DNA of 64,000 nt from Chitinophagales bacterium. Its GTDB lineage: Bacteria; Bacteroidota; Bacteroidia; Chitinophagales; Saprospiraceae. Location of the stretch: the NCBI GenBank assembly GCA_013297745.1, contig JAAFIM010000008.1:22669-86668 (forward strand). Reading direction: 5' to 3'. Below, one piece after another: positions 43,413 through 53,140 of this stretch. The position numbers and the translations under genes are program-made. The notes beneath the pieces are model-generated. The model ran no database searches, had not been told where the DNA came from, and saw only the letters and a list, made by a program, of their open reading frames with translations. Within the stretch, counting starts at the first letter, position 1; each line of letters begins with the position of its first letter.

Positions 43413-44489
43413 ATGAAAATCATGTTACTCTTTTTCTATATTAGCAAAAATCCAACCCCGCGTTTGTTGGCTATTTTATCGGCATTAAATACGTCTATAG
43501 CTTTGCTATTATTGTTGTTGGGGCTGAAATGGTTGGATTTTATTCTATTGTCTTATGTGTGGATAATTGGCTTATTTATATTCAATTTTATCACCAGTTT
43601 TATCTCTATGGAGGGCGGTTTAAGGCTGTTTATTTACAGAAAAATCAAACTAATTTATAAAACTATCCACAAAATAAAAGCACCAAAAACGGACGCGCCT
43701 CTGGCTATAGATATGCGCAATCACATCATTGATAAGGTGGAAAGAGAGGTAGTGGCTTGGGCTAAAGGTTGGACGCAAGAAATTCATTTTTTGAAACAAG
43801 CCGAACAGTTTAGGCGTGAATTTATAGGTAATGTCAGCCACGAGTTGAAAACGCCCATTTTCAATATGCAGGGTTATTTATACACGATTTTGGAAAATGA
43901 TATGGAAGAAGATTTGCAGAAAAAATACTTATCCAAAGCCATAGAAAACGTGGAAAGAATGGCGACTATAGTAGAAGATTTGAACGAAATTTCCCGCTTG
44001 GAAGCTGGCGAGATTAAGTTGGAAATGCAGACTTTTGATATTACCGAATTATGCGCCGAAGTGATGGACGATTTGGAAATGTTGGCCAATCAAAAACAGA
44101 CACAATTGGAGTTTAAAGACGAACTCAACACGGTCAAAGTTTATGCTGACCGCAATAGAATTAGGCAAGTTTTGAATAATCTCATCAGCAACGCGATAAA
44201 ATATAGCCCAGCCAAAAGTTTGGTTTTAGCCGCTTTTTACGATTTGGATGCCAACATTTTGATAGAAATTTCCGATAACGGTTTGGGTATAGCAGAAGAG
44301 CATTTGCCGCGATTATTTGAGCGATTTTACCGCGTGGATAAAGCCCGCACGCGCGAAGCGGGCGGTTCTGGTTTGGGCTTGGCCATAGTCAAACATATCA
44401 TAGAAGCCCATTTCCAAACCATACACGTCCGCAGCCGAATTGGGGTGGGTTCTACTTTTGGATTTACCTTAGCCAAAGGGAAAAAATAA
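43413..44489 (+). CDS. Sensor histidine kinase (PhoR-like), orphan
   Basis: Two membrane helices (about residues 18-38 and 42-65) are followed by a short linker with no large sensor domain, a HisKA dimerisation domain with the phospho-acceptor His143 in NVSHELKTP, and a HATPase domain: NLISNAIKYSP, ISDNGLGIAEEHLPRLFERF and GGSGLGLAIV. It would phosphorylate a response regulator in the cytoplasm. None is adjacent, so its partner is elsewhere. The short outer part suggests it senses a membrane signal or a partner protein. Confidence 0.93.
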   Translation: MKIMLLFFYISKNPTPRLLAILSALNTSIALLLLLLGLKWLDFILLSYVWIIGLFIFNFITSFISMEGGLRLFIYRKIKLIYKTIHKIKAPKTDAPLAIDMRNHIIDKVEREVVAWAKGWTQEIHFLKQAEQFRREFIGNVSHELKTPIFNMQGYLYTILENDMEEDLQKKYLSKAIENVERMATIVEDLNEISRLEAGEIKLEMQTFDITELCAEVMDDLEMLANQKQTQLEFKDELNTVKVYADRNRIRQVLNNLISNAIKYSPAKSLVLAAFYDLDANILIEISDNGLGIAEEHLPRLFERFYRVDKARTREAGGSGLGLAIVKHIIEAHFQTIHVRSRIGVGSTFGFTLAKGKK

Positions 44490-44532
44490 TTCACACAAAA
44501 AGCAGATTTTTAGCCAGTTTTATAAAAAAAAT

Positions 44533-44563
44533 TTGCACAGAAAAAAAAACTTACGTACCTTTC
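44533..44563 (+). promoter_or_regulatory. Promoter for the 1417-aa protein gene (TTG-N20-TACCTTTC)
   Basis: TTG at 44533-44535 and TACCTTTC at 44556-44563, one base from consensus, are 20 bases apart. The ATG at 44602 lies 38 bases downstream, which supports that start. Confidence 0.5.
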
Positions 44564-44601
44564 CGCCCAAATTCATAAAACAATTAAAATCCTTTTACAT
44601 T

Positions 44602-47600
44602 ATGCGCGAAAACGAAGAAGAAAGCAACGTCCAGGAAACGCCGCAACAGATGAATGCGGCAGAAACGGATACGCAACAGTCAGTAGCCAATACCAGCGCG
44701 CCACAGCAGCAGACTGCGCCCCCAGTGCAGCAAACTGCGCCTCCAGCGCAACAAACTGCTCCCCCAGCCGTGCAAAACGCTCCGGCTTTGTCTGGCGGCA
44801 ACCAACAAGCCGCACCTACGGCTACTACAGCTGGTGCGGGTTTAGCCACAGGCACTACAGCAGTTGCCCCACCCGTTACGGCAGGTGCTACAGGTTCGGC
44901 AGCTCCAAGTGATTCAGGGGCAGGCAGCGGTGCAGGTTCGGATGCAGGCGGGCAATTTACTATGGACGGAATGACTTTTGATTTTAATGCAAAAGTAGGT
45001 TCTGTAGAATTTTTGGGCAATACAATAGCTTTGGTCAGTTCAGCGTTCAAGTTGGCACAGGGCGAAGATGTTACCGCCGAAAATATAGCCATTCCTACAG
45101 TAGCCAATAAGTTTTTTAGCTTGACAGGTGCTAAAATTGATTCAATTACTTTCAATAAAAATGAAGGGTTAAAAAATATCAAAATTACTGCGGGAACTGT
45201 AGCTATGGGCGGGGGTAGAATTTTCTACGCTGAAGGTTTTACCGCCGAAAAAAACGGAGACGGCAATTATCAAACCACGCTCAATAGGACTATTATCAAC
45301 GGTTTTGGCAATGCTGCGCCTATAGGTGTGGCTGGGGCGTTTTTGGAAATTGGCAAAAATGGCGAAGTTTTGCGCGGTGGCGCGCCTTTGATAGAACAAC
45401 AAGGGTTCAAAATTGAAGGGTTAGAAATTAGCAAAGACAGCCTAAAAATCAACAGTGCTCAAGTCGTTTTACCCAAATTGGGACAAAATAACTTAGACCT
45501 GATGTTTAAAAATGTAACCGCCCAAAACGGACAATGGAGCTTCCAAGGCGAGGTGAAATCTACTTCCCCTGATGGTAGCTTATCTTTTTTGGAGGATAAA
45601 TTAAAGCTTAATGCGTTGAGTTCTAATCTAAAATTAGAAAACAATAAATTTACAGGTACAATAAGCAGCCCGTTTGAATATATAAGCGGCGAAGGTGCGG
45701 CTATGGCCAAAGCCAATGGTTTGGGTACAATTACAGTTGGTACAACCAGCTCTTTCCAAATCGCTGACGGCAAAGCAGAAGTCAATATGGGCGGTATGCA
45801 GTTTTTGGGCGAAGGCTTAGAACTCAACTTGGCGGGTGCAGCGCAATCTATAGCCGTCAAAAAAGGTTCGGTCAAAATACCTTCTCTCAACAAAGATTTC
45901 AAGGTTACCGTAGAGGGTGGAAGTCTGAGCAACGCCAAAGGGTTTGATTTCAAAACTATACAAATAGCTAGTGGTGGCGCATTGGAAGTATTGCCTAATC
46001 TAGAAGCAGGTGGTACGCTAATTATCAGCAAAACTGAAGACGGCAAATATGGTTTAAGACTCAAAGATGGTAGTTTTAAAACTAAAAAAGCTGTAGCAGG
46101 GATGAATGTTGATGCCAAAAAAGTAAATTTAACCTATACCGAAGCAGACAATAAAATAGTAGGCGATAGCACCAATACCACTTTTAGCTCAAGTTTCTTT
46201 GATATAAAAGCTACTGGTAAAGTTACTTTTGATAGTGAAACAGGCTTTGCTATGCCCACAGTGACCGCCAAACTCAAGGGATTGGGACCAGCTTCGCTAA
46301 ATGCGACCGCTACAAATGTAGTTTATGATAAAACGGCAGGTTTGAAAATTGAAAAATTGGCTGGCGAATTGCCCAAAATAGGCGATACTACAGTGTCTGC
46401 TGAAGTAGAAAATATAGCTGTAGGTGAGTCCTTCTCTATGGGCGCGGCTAATATCAATTTTGGGATAGACAAAAAAATCTCTTTAGGTGGTGGCAAGGTC
46501 AAAATCAATCTTACCGAGACCAACGTGGGGATTAATGAGGCAGGACAATGGAATTTTAATGTAGGTGGCGATTTAGACGTTTCTGCTATACCCAATACTA
46601 CCGCTTCTGGTAAAGTGAAAGTTGGTTATGACCAAGCTACAGGACCAACCTTGCAGTTGGAGGGCGGAGAGATTAAATCCAAAATCAATGGATTTGATGT
46701 TATAGCGAAAGACATCGCTTACAACAATAATCCCAAAGAAAAAGAGAAGATATTTTCTATCAAATCCGTCAATGTCAAAGGGCTTGAAACGGATAATATG
46801 AAATTCAACGCTCAAGCTAATGGGGTCGGTTATGGACAAAATGGGCTAACAGGCACGATTATCCTCACAGGCGCAGGCAATGTGGAGCTGATGAAAGGGG
46901 TTAATCTAACTGGTATATCAGGTAAACTAATAAAAGATTCCAAAACTACCACAGTGAAAGTTGGGGCTACAGGCGCGGTACAAAATAGATACTTTGCTGG
47001 TGGGTTCAAAAATATGGAAGTGGGTTATGCGCTCGACGGCACTAAATCTGTTTCTTATACGAGCTTGGCTTTGGAGTCTAAATTCTTTAAAATTAACTCT
47101 ACCAAAGGTAAATTTAATTCGGCAGATAGCAGTTTTGCGATGGAAAGTATTACCGCGCAAGCTGTAGGTTTGAACGAACTTGGTAAAATTGATACTTCCG
47201 TAACAGGGGTAACTTACGGCGAAAGTGGGCTTAAAATAGCCACGTTGAAAGCTGGTCTTTCTTGGGAAGGCAAACAAAAAATTGGTATTGATGGCAAGGA
47301 TATAAATTTACCCGCTGACGGCGCTATGTCTGGTGAGGTGAAAGTTACTGTGCCCGCTGATTTTAGCTTAGCAGGTGGCGCTTTACAAGTGAGTGGAATG
47401 ACTAGCGAGGTCAAAATAGAAGAATCTGGTTGGAATTTCCGCATAGCTGGTCAAGCCAAAACCGCTATTGCTGGTGCAACCGCTTCAGGGGATGTAGAGG
47501 TCGCTTACAATACCGTGACAGGGCTAAAAGCTGGAGTTACTAATGGCGCTATCAACGCTAAATTTGAGAAACTTGGCTTGACAGTTGATGCTCAAGGCTT

Positions 47601-48855
47601 GAACTATGATAGCAAAGAAAAAGAATTGAAAGTCGCTACGGGTACAGTTACCGTTAGCAAAGATAAACTCAAAACCACTCAAGACCTTACAGGTACAGTT
47701 ACCAATTTGTCTGTATCAGGTAAAGATGTCAATTTTGAATCTGTAAAAATCGCTGGTGGCGGCTTGGAAATGGAGCCTTTCAAAGGGCTAAAAGTATCTA
47801 TTGCTGAAGCTACTGTTTCCAAAACTGCAAATGCGCTGGATGTAAAAGTAAAAGGTGGATTAGCTATCAATTCTAATCGCCCCAAAATAGAAGCTACAGC
47901 CAGTGGTGAAGTTACTTATAATACAACTAATGGTTTTAGCGGTAAGGTTTCTTCACTGAAAGTAAATACTTCCATTTTTGATACCAATATACAAAACGCT
48001 ACCATAGATAAAGATGGGTTGAAAGTAGCAAAAGCAGAAGTGAAACTTTCTGAAAGCTTAGACCCAGAGGTGCTGAAAAAATATATTCCAATGTTTGAAC
48101 CTTGGATGTTGGATTTTGTCAAAGGCGTAACTTTTGTAGGGGAAGAAATTAGTTACACCACAGCGCAAGGATTTCAAATTGGTAAATTCTATCCTGATAT
48201 TCCCCCTATCAATTTTGAATTTGGTGGGTTCAAGGGTGTGCTTGACATCAAAAATCAAAAAGGTTCTATCACTGGTGCCAAAGACATAAGTATGGAGAAA
48301 AAAATGCCAGAAATTATGGTGCCCATTGTACCTGGTGTGGTGGCTACAGCTGGCTTGTCTTTCTATGGTTCTTTGGGATTAAGCGCCAATATCTCTATGG
48401 CTAAAATGCAAGACTACTGGAATATCAGTGGCGGTATTGGGCTAAAAGCAGCAGCAGGGGTAAAAGGGGAATTGGGGATAGGTATTAACGTGGTGGTAGC
48501 CTCTGCGACAGCCAAAGTAGGTTTGGACATTGGGATAAGAGCTGAAGGCAATGCTTCTTTGTCTGGGGGGATTCGTTATAACCCAACCACCAAATCGGTA
48601 GAAATGGCTACTCCGCTCAAATTTATGTATGATTTGAAAGCTATGTTGGCTGCCAAAGTTTATGCTAAATTGGAATGGGAAGCACTTTGGGGTGTATTTG
48701 GGGGCGAAAAAGTGGTTGATTTGGCTGAATGGGAATTGGGTAGATTAGACTTGTCAGGACAGTCCGAAGCTTCAGACTTCTCTGGCTTGTGGGCGAACCT
48801 CAAAAATAAAGCTAAACTTACCAGCCCACTTGTGGGGACATTATACGAAAGCTAA
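44602..48855 (+). CDS. Giant repetitive protein of unknown function, 1417 aa, no signal peptide
   Basis: The first 115 residues are low-complexity (repeats of QQTAPP, then Ala/Gly/Thr-rich). The rest is a long beta-type repeat of phrases such as LKNIKITAGTVAMGGGRIFYAE and SGKVKVGYDQATGPTLQLEGG. A block of about 296 residues is duplicated: FAMPTVTAKLKG near 548 aligns with FAMESITAQAVG near 844, and WNFNVGGDLDVSA near 650 with WNFRIAGQAKTAI near 945. The C-terminal 200 residues are Gly/Ala-rich strands (FYGSLGLSANIS, GIGLKAAAGVKGELGIGINV) ending in a helix. The tail resembles, from memory, proteins encoded next to extracellular contractile injection systems; no such genes are in this window. 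It could be a filament, a toxin carrier or a surface protein exported without a classical signal. Confidence 0.75.
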   Translation: MRENEEESNVQETPQQMNAAETDTQQSVANTSAPQQQTAPPVQQTAPPAQQTAPPAVQNAPALSGGNQQAAPTATTAGAGLATGTTAVAPPVTAGATGSAAPSDSGAGSGAGSDAGGQFTMDGMTFDFNAKVGSVEFLGNTIALVSSAFKLAQGEDVTAENIAIPTVANKFFSLTGAKIDSITFNKNEGLKNIKITAGTVAMGGGRIFYAEGFTAEKNGDGNYQTTLNRTIINGFGNAAPIGVAGAFLEIGKNGEVLRGGAPLIEQQGFKIEGLEISKDSLKINSAQVVLPKLGQNNLDLMFKNVTAQNGQWSFQGEVKSTSPDGSLSFLEDKLKLNALSSNLKLENNKFTGTISSPFEYISGEGAAMAKANGLGTITVGTTSSFQIADGKAEVNMGGMQFLGEGLELNLAGAAQSIAVKKGSVKIPSLNKDFKVTVEGGSLSNAKGFDFKTIQIASGGALEVLPNLEAGGTLIISKTEDGKYGLRLKDGSFKTKKAVAGMNVDAKKVNLTYTEADNKIVGDSTNTTFSSSFFDIKATGKVTFDSETGFAMPTVTAKLKGLGPASLNATATNVVYDKTAGLKIEKLAGELPKIGDTTVSAEVENIAVGESFSMGAANINFGIDKKISLGGGKVKINLTETNVGINEAGQWNFNVGGDLDVSAIPNTTASGKVKVGYDQATGPTLQLEGGEIKSKINGFDVIAKDIAYNNNPKEKEKIFSIKSVNVKGLETDNMKFNAQANGVGYGQNGLTGTIILTGAGNVELMKGVNLTGISGKLIKDSKTTTVKVGATGAVQNRYFAGGFKNMEVGYALDGTKSVSYTSLALESKFFKINSTKGKFNSADSSFAMESITAQAVGLNELGKIDTSVTGVTYGESGLKIATLKAGLSWEGKQKIGIDGKDINLPADGAMSGEVKVTVPADFSLAGGALQVSGMTSEVKIEESGWNFRIAGQAKTAIAGATASGDVEVAYNTVTGLKAGVTNGAINAKFEKLGLTVDAQGLNYDSKEKELKVATGTVTVSKDKLKTTQDLTGTVTNLSVSGKDVNFESVKIAGGGLEMEPFKGLKVSIAEATVSKTANALDVKVKGGLAINSNRPKIEATASGEVTYNTTNGFSGKVSSLKVNTSIFDTNIQNATIDKDGLKVAKAEVKLSESLDPEVLKKYIPMFEPWMLDFVKGVTFVGEEISYTTAQGFQIGKFYPDIPPINFEFGGFKGVLDIKNQKGSITGAKDISMEKKMPEIMVPIVPGVVATAGLSFYGSLGLSANISMAKMQDYWNISGGIGLKAAAGVKGELGIGINVVVASATAKVGLDIGIRAEGNASLSGGIRYNPTTKSVEMATPLKFMYDLKAMLAAKVYAKLEWEALWGVFGGEKVVDLAEWELGRLDLSGQSEASDFSGLWANLKNKAKLTSPLVGTLYES

Positions 48856-48874
48856 ATTATTGATATTCTCTAAT

Positions 48875-48913
48875 AAAAAAAGCAACTCTCCATACGGAAA
48901 GTTGCTTTTTTTT
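48875..48913. terminator. Bidirectional terminator between the giant gene and the PBP gene
   Basis: AAAAAAGCAACT and AGTTGCTTTTTT form a 12-base stem with a 12-base loop. Confidence 0.85.
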
Positions 48914-48933
48914 ATGAATCGCTTATTTGTGAA

Positions 48934-51519
48934 CTAATCCCAATCGTTGATAATCATATTATCATCAGTTATATTATTGAGTGGTACTGAATCATCGTCT
49001 TCGCCAAAATTCATCCCTTTGAATTTACCACATTCTTGTTCCCGCTCCAGCTTGAGTGGGCGTGGGAATACAGCATTGGGGTCATAACCTGTTTCTGGGT
49101 TGGCTTCTAAGTATCGCAAGTAGTTTTGATAAATTGGTCTTGCCATTTTCGCGCCAGCACCATTTCCTAATCCTCTAAATCGGATAAAACGGTCGTCGCA
49201 GCCTACCCAAGTGCCTATCACTAAAGTAGGGGTAAATCCAATATACCAACCGTCGGCTTGGAAGTTGGTTGTACCCGTTTTGCCCCCATGTTTGGATTTA
49301 ATCCCCCCAAAACCGCCAGCACTTCTTTGCACATCTTGCAGCATTTCATTCATTACGAAAGCGTTTTGTTCGCCCAAAATATCCTCTTGTTCTTGATAAG
49401 TTGTACCTTCATAGATAACATTACCATTTTTGTCTTCTATCCTGTCTATAAAAATAGGCGTAATGGAATAACCCCCATTGGCAAACATAGAATAGCCCCC
49501 AGCCATTTCAAACACGGATAAATCTGCCGAACCCAAGCAAATGGTTGGCGATTGGGTAATGCCTACCGTATCTATGCCCGCACCTGCCAAAAAATTACGA
49601 AAATCTTGAGTATTGCCCATATCCCGCATCAAACCCGCTGATACAGAGTTAAGAGATTTGACTAAGGCTTGAGTCAAGGTAATTGATGCGCCTGAATACC
49701 CACCACCTGCATTTTTGGGGGTCCAATCTCTATCCAAATTAAATCGTCCTTCGCCTTTGTGTATGGTCACTTGCTGGTCATAGACGGTTTGGCAAGATGA
49801 GTAATTGCGTTGGCTTACCGCCAAAGCGTACAAAAATGGTTTTATGGAAGAACCCACTTGGCGTCGTGCTCTTCTGTTGACGTGGTCATATTTAAAGTAT
49901 TTATGGTCAATACCACCCACCCAAGAACGTACCCAGCCGTTTATGGGGTCTATAGCTATAGAACCTGTTTGCAAAAACATTCTATGATAACGCACAGAAT
50001 CTATAGGGGACATAGTAGTATCTTTTTCTTGTTTGCTGTTGTAGGCAAATACTTTCATTTTTACAGGTTTTCGCATTTCGTCCATCACCAAGTCGTATTC
50101 TTTTTTGATATTGCTCCAATCACTGCTGCCTATCAATCGTCTGTATTTGTCGCCCACTTCGTTGCTTACTTCTCCTGTTCTAAACCAAGCCGCTAAGAGC
50201 GAGTCTGTCCCTCTTGGACTGCGTTTTAAAGCACGGTCTATGGCTCTTAATCGTAAAATATCAGTATCTCTAATTTGTAATTGTTCGGCTGTGGGCATCA
50301 ACTCTTCTCTTAGCGATTTGTAGCGGTCTGATTCCATAATCAATCGTTCTAACGTGCGCACGCGCAAGTCGATTTGGTCATCTCTTACCCCTTTAGGTTG
50401 ATAAAACCAAGGACTTTTGCTAGAACCTTCTTTGTTCCATTCTGGCCATTCTTTAAACATTTTGGTTTGATGCTCGCTTAAGTGCGCCCAAGCTGCTTTT
50501 TCTGCCAAACGCTGCATTTTGGCATCTATAGTGGTGTAAATTTTCAACCCGTCGCGATATACATCGTATTTTTTCCCATTTGCCATAGGTTTGGATAAAA
50601 TTTCTACCAAATGCTCGCGCAAATACTCGCGGAAGTGGGTAGCTATACCCTCGTTGTGGTCTTTTACTTTAAACTTGGATATGTCTATAGGTTGCACCCG
50701 CAATTCGTGATATTGAGCTTCGCTGATATGTTTGGCTTCTTTCATATTGAAAAGAACCTGTTCGCGCCCTTTCATAGCCGCCTGCATATTGCGGCGGGGA
50801 TTGTGTAAAGAAGGATTTTGTAATAGGCGCACCAACATAGCAGCCTCGCTGATGCTTAAGTCTTTGGGCAATTTGCCAAAATATACATCGGCAGCTGATT
50901 TTATCCCACAAGCACCATATAAAAAATCAAATTCGTTGAAATAAAGGGCTATAATTTCCTCTTTAGTATAAGAACGTTCCAATTTGACCGCTGTGAGCCA
51001 TTCTTTAAATTTGGTGGTCAATAATAACCAATAACGCACAGGAAACCAACGCCCTTTGGTGTTGGGGCGACCTACCAATAGTTTGGCTAATTGCTGGGAA
51101 ATCGTACTGCCACCGCCTGCGCTTCTATCGCTTAATAATATAGTTTTGACCGCTACTCGCCCCAAAGCCCACGGGTCTATACCAGAGTGCGTATAAAAAC
51201 GCTCGTCTTCTGTGCTCACAAGAGCTTGTACCAAATAAGGGGAAATGCTGTCATAGGGCAAAGGGCTACGATTTTCAATATAATACTTACCCATTAGTTC
51301 GCCGTCCGCCGAATAAACCTCTGATGCTACCCGACTTCTTGGATTTTCTAATTGCTCAAACGAGGGCAATTGAAAAGATAATAATAGAAAAAAGCCCAAA
51401 ATGGCGACTAGACCAACACCATAAATATACCACATACGCCGAGTATAAACTTTGTGCGTATTAGCCAACTGTTCTCTCACGGTGGGCGGGGCAGGGCGAT
51501 TGTTATTTGTATTTTCCAT
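48934..51519 (-). CDS. Class A penicillin-binding protein (bifunctional peptidoglycan synthase)
   Basis: The protein polymerises glycan strands and cross-links them outside the inner membrane. A single membrane helix lies at about residues 30-49. The glycosyltransferase domain has TEDERFYTHSGIDPWALGR with the catalytic Glu at 104, then GGGSTISQQLAK and FLYGACGIKSAADVYFGK. The transpeptidase domain has GSSIKPFLYA with the Ser near 555 (SxxK), SLNSVS (SxN) and GGKTGTTNF (KTG) near 750. The ATG at 51519 is preferred; the longer frame to 51615 would start upstream of a -7 element at 51577-51584. The acidic tail ends at NDWD. Confidence 0.93.
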   Translation of the reverse strand: MENTNNNRPAPPTVREQLANTHKVYTRRMWYIYGVGLVAILGFFLLLSFQLPSFEQLENPRSRVASEVYSADGELMGKYYIENRSPLPYDSISPYLVQALVSTEDERFYTHSGIDPWALGRVAVKTILLSDRSAGGGSTISQQLAKLLVGRPNTKGRWFPVRYWLLLTTKFKEWLTAVKLERSYTKEEIIALYFNEFDFLYGACGIKSAADVYFGKLPKDLSISEAAMLVRLLQNPSLHNPRRNMQAAMKGREQVLFNMKEAKHISEAQYHELRVQPIDISKFKVKDHNEGIATHFREYLREHLVEILSKPMANGKKYDVYRDGLKIYTTIDAKMQRLAEKAAWAHLSEHQTKMFKEWPEWNKEGSSKSPWFYQPKGVRDDQIDLRVRTLERLIMESDRYKSLREELMPTAEQLQIRDTDILRLRAIDRALKRSPRGTDSLLAAWFRTGEVSNEVGDKYRRLIGSSDWSNIKKEYDLVMDEMRKPVKMKVFAYNSKQEKDTTMSPIDSVRYHRMFLQTGSIAIDPINGWVRSWVGGIDHKYFKYDHVNRRARRQVGSSIKPFLYALAVSQRNYSSCQTVYDQQVTIHKGEGRFNLDRDWTPKNAGGGYSGASITLTQALVKSLNSVSAGLMRDMGNTQDFRNFLAGAGIDTVGITQSPTICLGSADLSVFEMAGGYSMFANGGYSITPIFIDRIEDKNGNVIYEGTTYQEQEDILGEQNAFVMNEMLQDVQRSAGGFGGIKSKHGGKTGTTNFQADGWYIGFTPTLVIGTWVGCDDRFIRFRGLGNGAGAKMARPIYQNYLRYLEANPETGYDPNAVFPRPLKLEREQECGKFKGMNFGEDDDSVPLNNITDDNMIINDWD

Positions 51520-51576
51520 AGCTATAATTATAGTGAAAAGTTGAAAACAAGCAAATGATTTTATAAAAAAACGGGG

Positions 51577-51584
51577 CAAAATTA
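51577..51584 (-). promoter_or_regulatory. -7 promoter element for the PBP gene (TAATTTTG, minus strand)
   Basis: CAAAATTA reads TAATTTTG on the minus strand, 57 bases upstream of the ATG at 51519. Confidence 0.45.
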
Positions 51585-51636
51585 GCAAAAAATTATTAAT
51601 TCTCGTTTTTTTCAAAAATATATTCGCTAAATTGGC

Positions 51637-51644
51637 TACTTTTG
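51637..51644 (+). promoter_or_regulatory. -7 promoter element for the T9SS cargo gene (TACTTTTG)
   Basis: TACTTTTG matches TAnnTTTG, 76 bases upstream of the ATG at 51721. It is divergent from the PBP element 52 bases away. Confidence 0.45.
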
Positions 51645-51720
51645 TGCTGAAAAATTAAATTGATTTAACCTTTTTATAATTCTACTCGTTTATTCCATTT
51701 CATAATAAATCTTTTTTGCT

Positions 51721-52881
51721 ATGCACAAATTTTTATACACGGTTTTTTTTACCTCGTTATCGGTGATGGCTTGGGCGCAACCAACTATCAATAATAGCAT
51801 TTTTCCTCAAGCAGGGGATGTATTGCCTATTTCTACCGCTTTCGACACCACTATAGTGGTTACGGCTACCAGCCCACTTAGTCAAACTTGGGATTTTCGC
51901 CAACTCAATTCTGATGCTTATCGCGAAGATATTGTGGATGCGGCGAGCAATGGGTTGAATTTTGCCGACTTCCCTAATTCAGAAATTATCCAGCCGCTAA
52001 TTAGCGGATTTGGTGGGACAGCTTATGTGGATGTAAGCGCAACCAATGTGGTGACTTTGGGCGGGGGATTGGAGATATTGGGTTTTTCTTTGGTAGCGCC
52101 TTTCAATGACCCCAAAACATTGCAAACTGCCCCTTTGAATTTAGCAACTAACCAAAATGATGCTTTTGATATTAGCTTGGGTGTCAATATAGATAGTGTG
52201 CCTTTTTTGCGCCAACTAATTGATTCTTTGGCTGGTTCTCAATTGCCTGGTGGCATAAGCCCTGATTCGCTTCGTTTGCGTCAAGTAGGCCGCCGCAATA
52301 TGTACTGTGATGCGCACGGGGTGGCGGTGATGTACGATGGTAATTATACAGTACTTCGCCAAAAAGTGAGTGAAACTACAGCCAATCAGCTTGAAGCGCG
52401 TATTCCTTCTCCTTTTGGTGGGGGTGGATTTTGGTTTGATATTACTTCTTTTGTATCTGCTGCACTTCCTATCCCGTTGACAGATACGGTCAATTACTAC
52501 GATTTTTTGGCCAATAATTATCGCCAACCTATTTGTAGATTGAATATGAGCAATGATTTTCGTAAGGTAGAATCGGTGGAATTTAAGGGCGAAAATTATA
52601 CGGCTGTGGCGCGCAATGGCAAGCCTGCTCCGTCTGTTGATGTATTTCCCAATCCAGCCCAAACGGTTATTAATTTGGATTTCAAGCAAAATGAGGTTAA
52701 TAACTACCGTGCTACCATTTCCACCCTCAATGGGGCTTTGGTTCGCAGTTTTGAAAACTTAAATGCTAGCTTAAACCCGCTCAATGTATCAGGACTAATT
52801 AATGGGGCTTATATACTAAATGTGTATGACGATAAAAACCAAAAGATAAAAACGCAATTGGTGAAAATTATACCAGAATAA
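51721..52881 (+). CDS. Secreted protein with T9SS type A sorting domain, 386 aa
   Basis: A signal peptide (MHKFLYTVFFTSLSVMAWAQ) is followed by a beta-rich domain of unknown function (LSQTWDFRQLNSDAYREDIV, YCDAHGVAVMYDGNYTVLRQ). The C-terminal 80 residues form a clear type A sorting domain: VDVFPNPAQTVINLDF, YRATISTLNGALVRSFEN and the ending GAYILNVYDDKNQKIKTQL. The protein is expected to pass the outer membrane by the type IX system and be anchored or released. No enzyme motif was recognised. Confidence 0.85.
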   Translation: MHKFLYTVFFTSLSVMAWAQPTINNSIFPQAGDVLPISTAFDTTIVVTATSPLSQTWDFRQLNSDAYREDIVDAASNGLNFADFPNSEIIQPLISGFGGTAYVDVSATNVVTLGGGLEILGFSLVAPFNDPKTLQTAPLNLATNQNDAFDISLGVNIDSVPFLRQLIDSLAGSQLPGGISPDSLRLRQVGRRNMYCDAHGVAVMYDGNYTVLRQKVSETTANQLEARIPSPFGGGGFWFDITSFVSAALPIPLTDTVNYYDFLANNYRQPICRLNMSNDFRKVESVEFKGENYTAVARNGKPAPSVDVFPNPAQTVINLDFKQNEVNNYRATISTLNGALVRSFENLNASLNPLNVSGLINGAYILNVYDDKNQKIKTQLVKIIPE

Positions 52882-52896
52882 TTTTTTTAAAAATAA

Positions 52897-53096
52897 AGGT
52901 GTTTAGTAAGGTTTTAAAAGCTAAAACAAGCAACAATAACATAAGGCGCGCTCAATAGCGTGGGGTTTTACACCCCACGCGGCAATAAAAATTTTATCAA
53001 AATATATCATTTTTTTATTTGATTTCGTGCGTGGGGTATAAAACCCCACGCTATTGAGCGCGCAAATTGTACACAGTTTTTCTTACTAAACATCTG
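52897..53096. repeat. Family E element, copy 1 (200 bp, long palindrome)
   Basis: The ends are AGGTGTTTAGTAAG and CTTACTAAACATCT. Inside, the arm at 52946-52980 and its near-complement at 53029-53063 each also fold on themselves (GCGTGGGGT with ACCCCACGC). Between them are about 48 AT-rich bases. An inverted copy is at 63.5-63.7 kb. Confidence 0.83.
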
Positions 53097-53104
53097 TAAA
53101 AATA

Positions 53105-53138
53105 AAAAAAACCTACCTCACAACGAAGTAGGTTTTTT
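53105..53138. terminator. Bidirectional terminator
   Basis: AAAAAACCTAC and GTAGGTTTTTT form an 11-base stem with a 12-base loop, just downstream of the minus-strand gene ending at 53141. Confidence 0.8.
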
Positions 53139-53140
53139 AT

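Noticed and set aside
44595..48258. Several long minus-strand frames opposite the 1417-residue gene
   Set aside because: They are shadows caused by the biased composition of the plus-strand gene. They lack promoters, have unlikely Pro/Ser/Cys-rich products and overlap one another.
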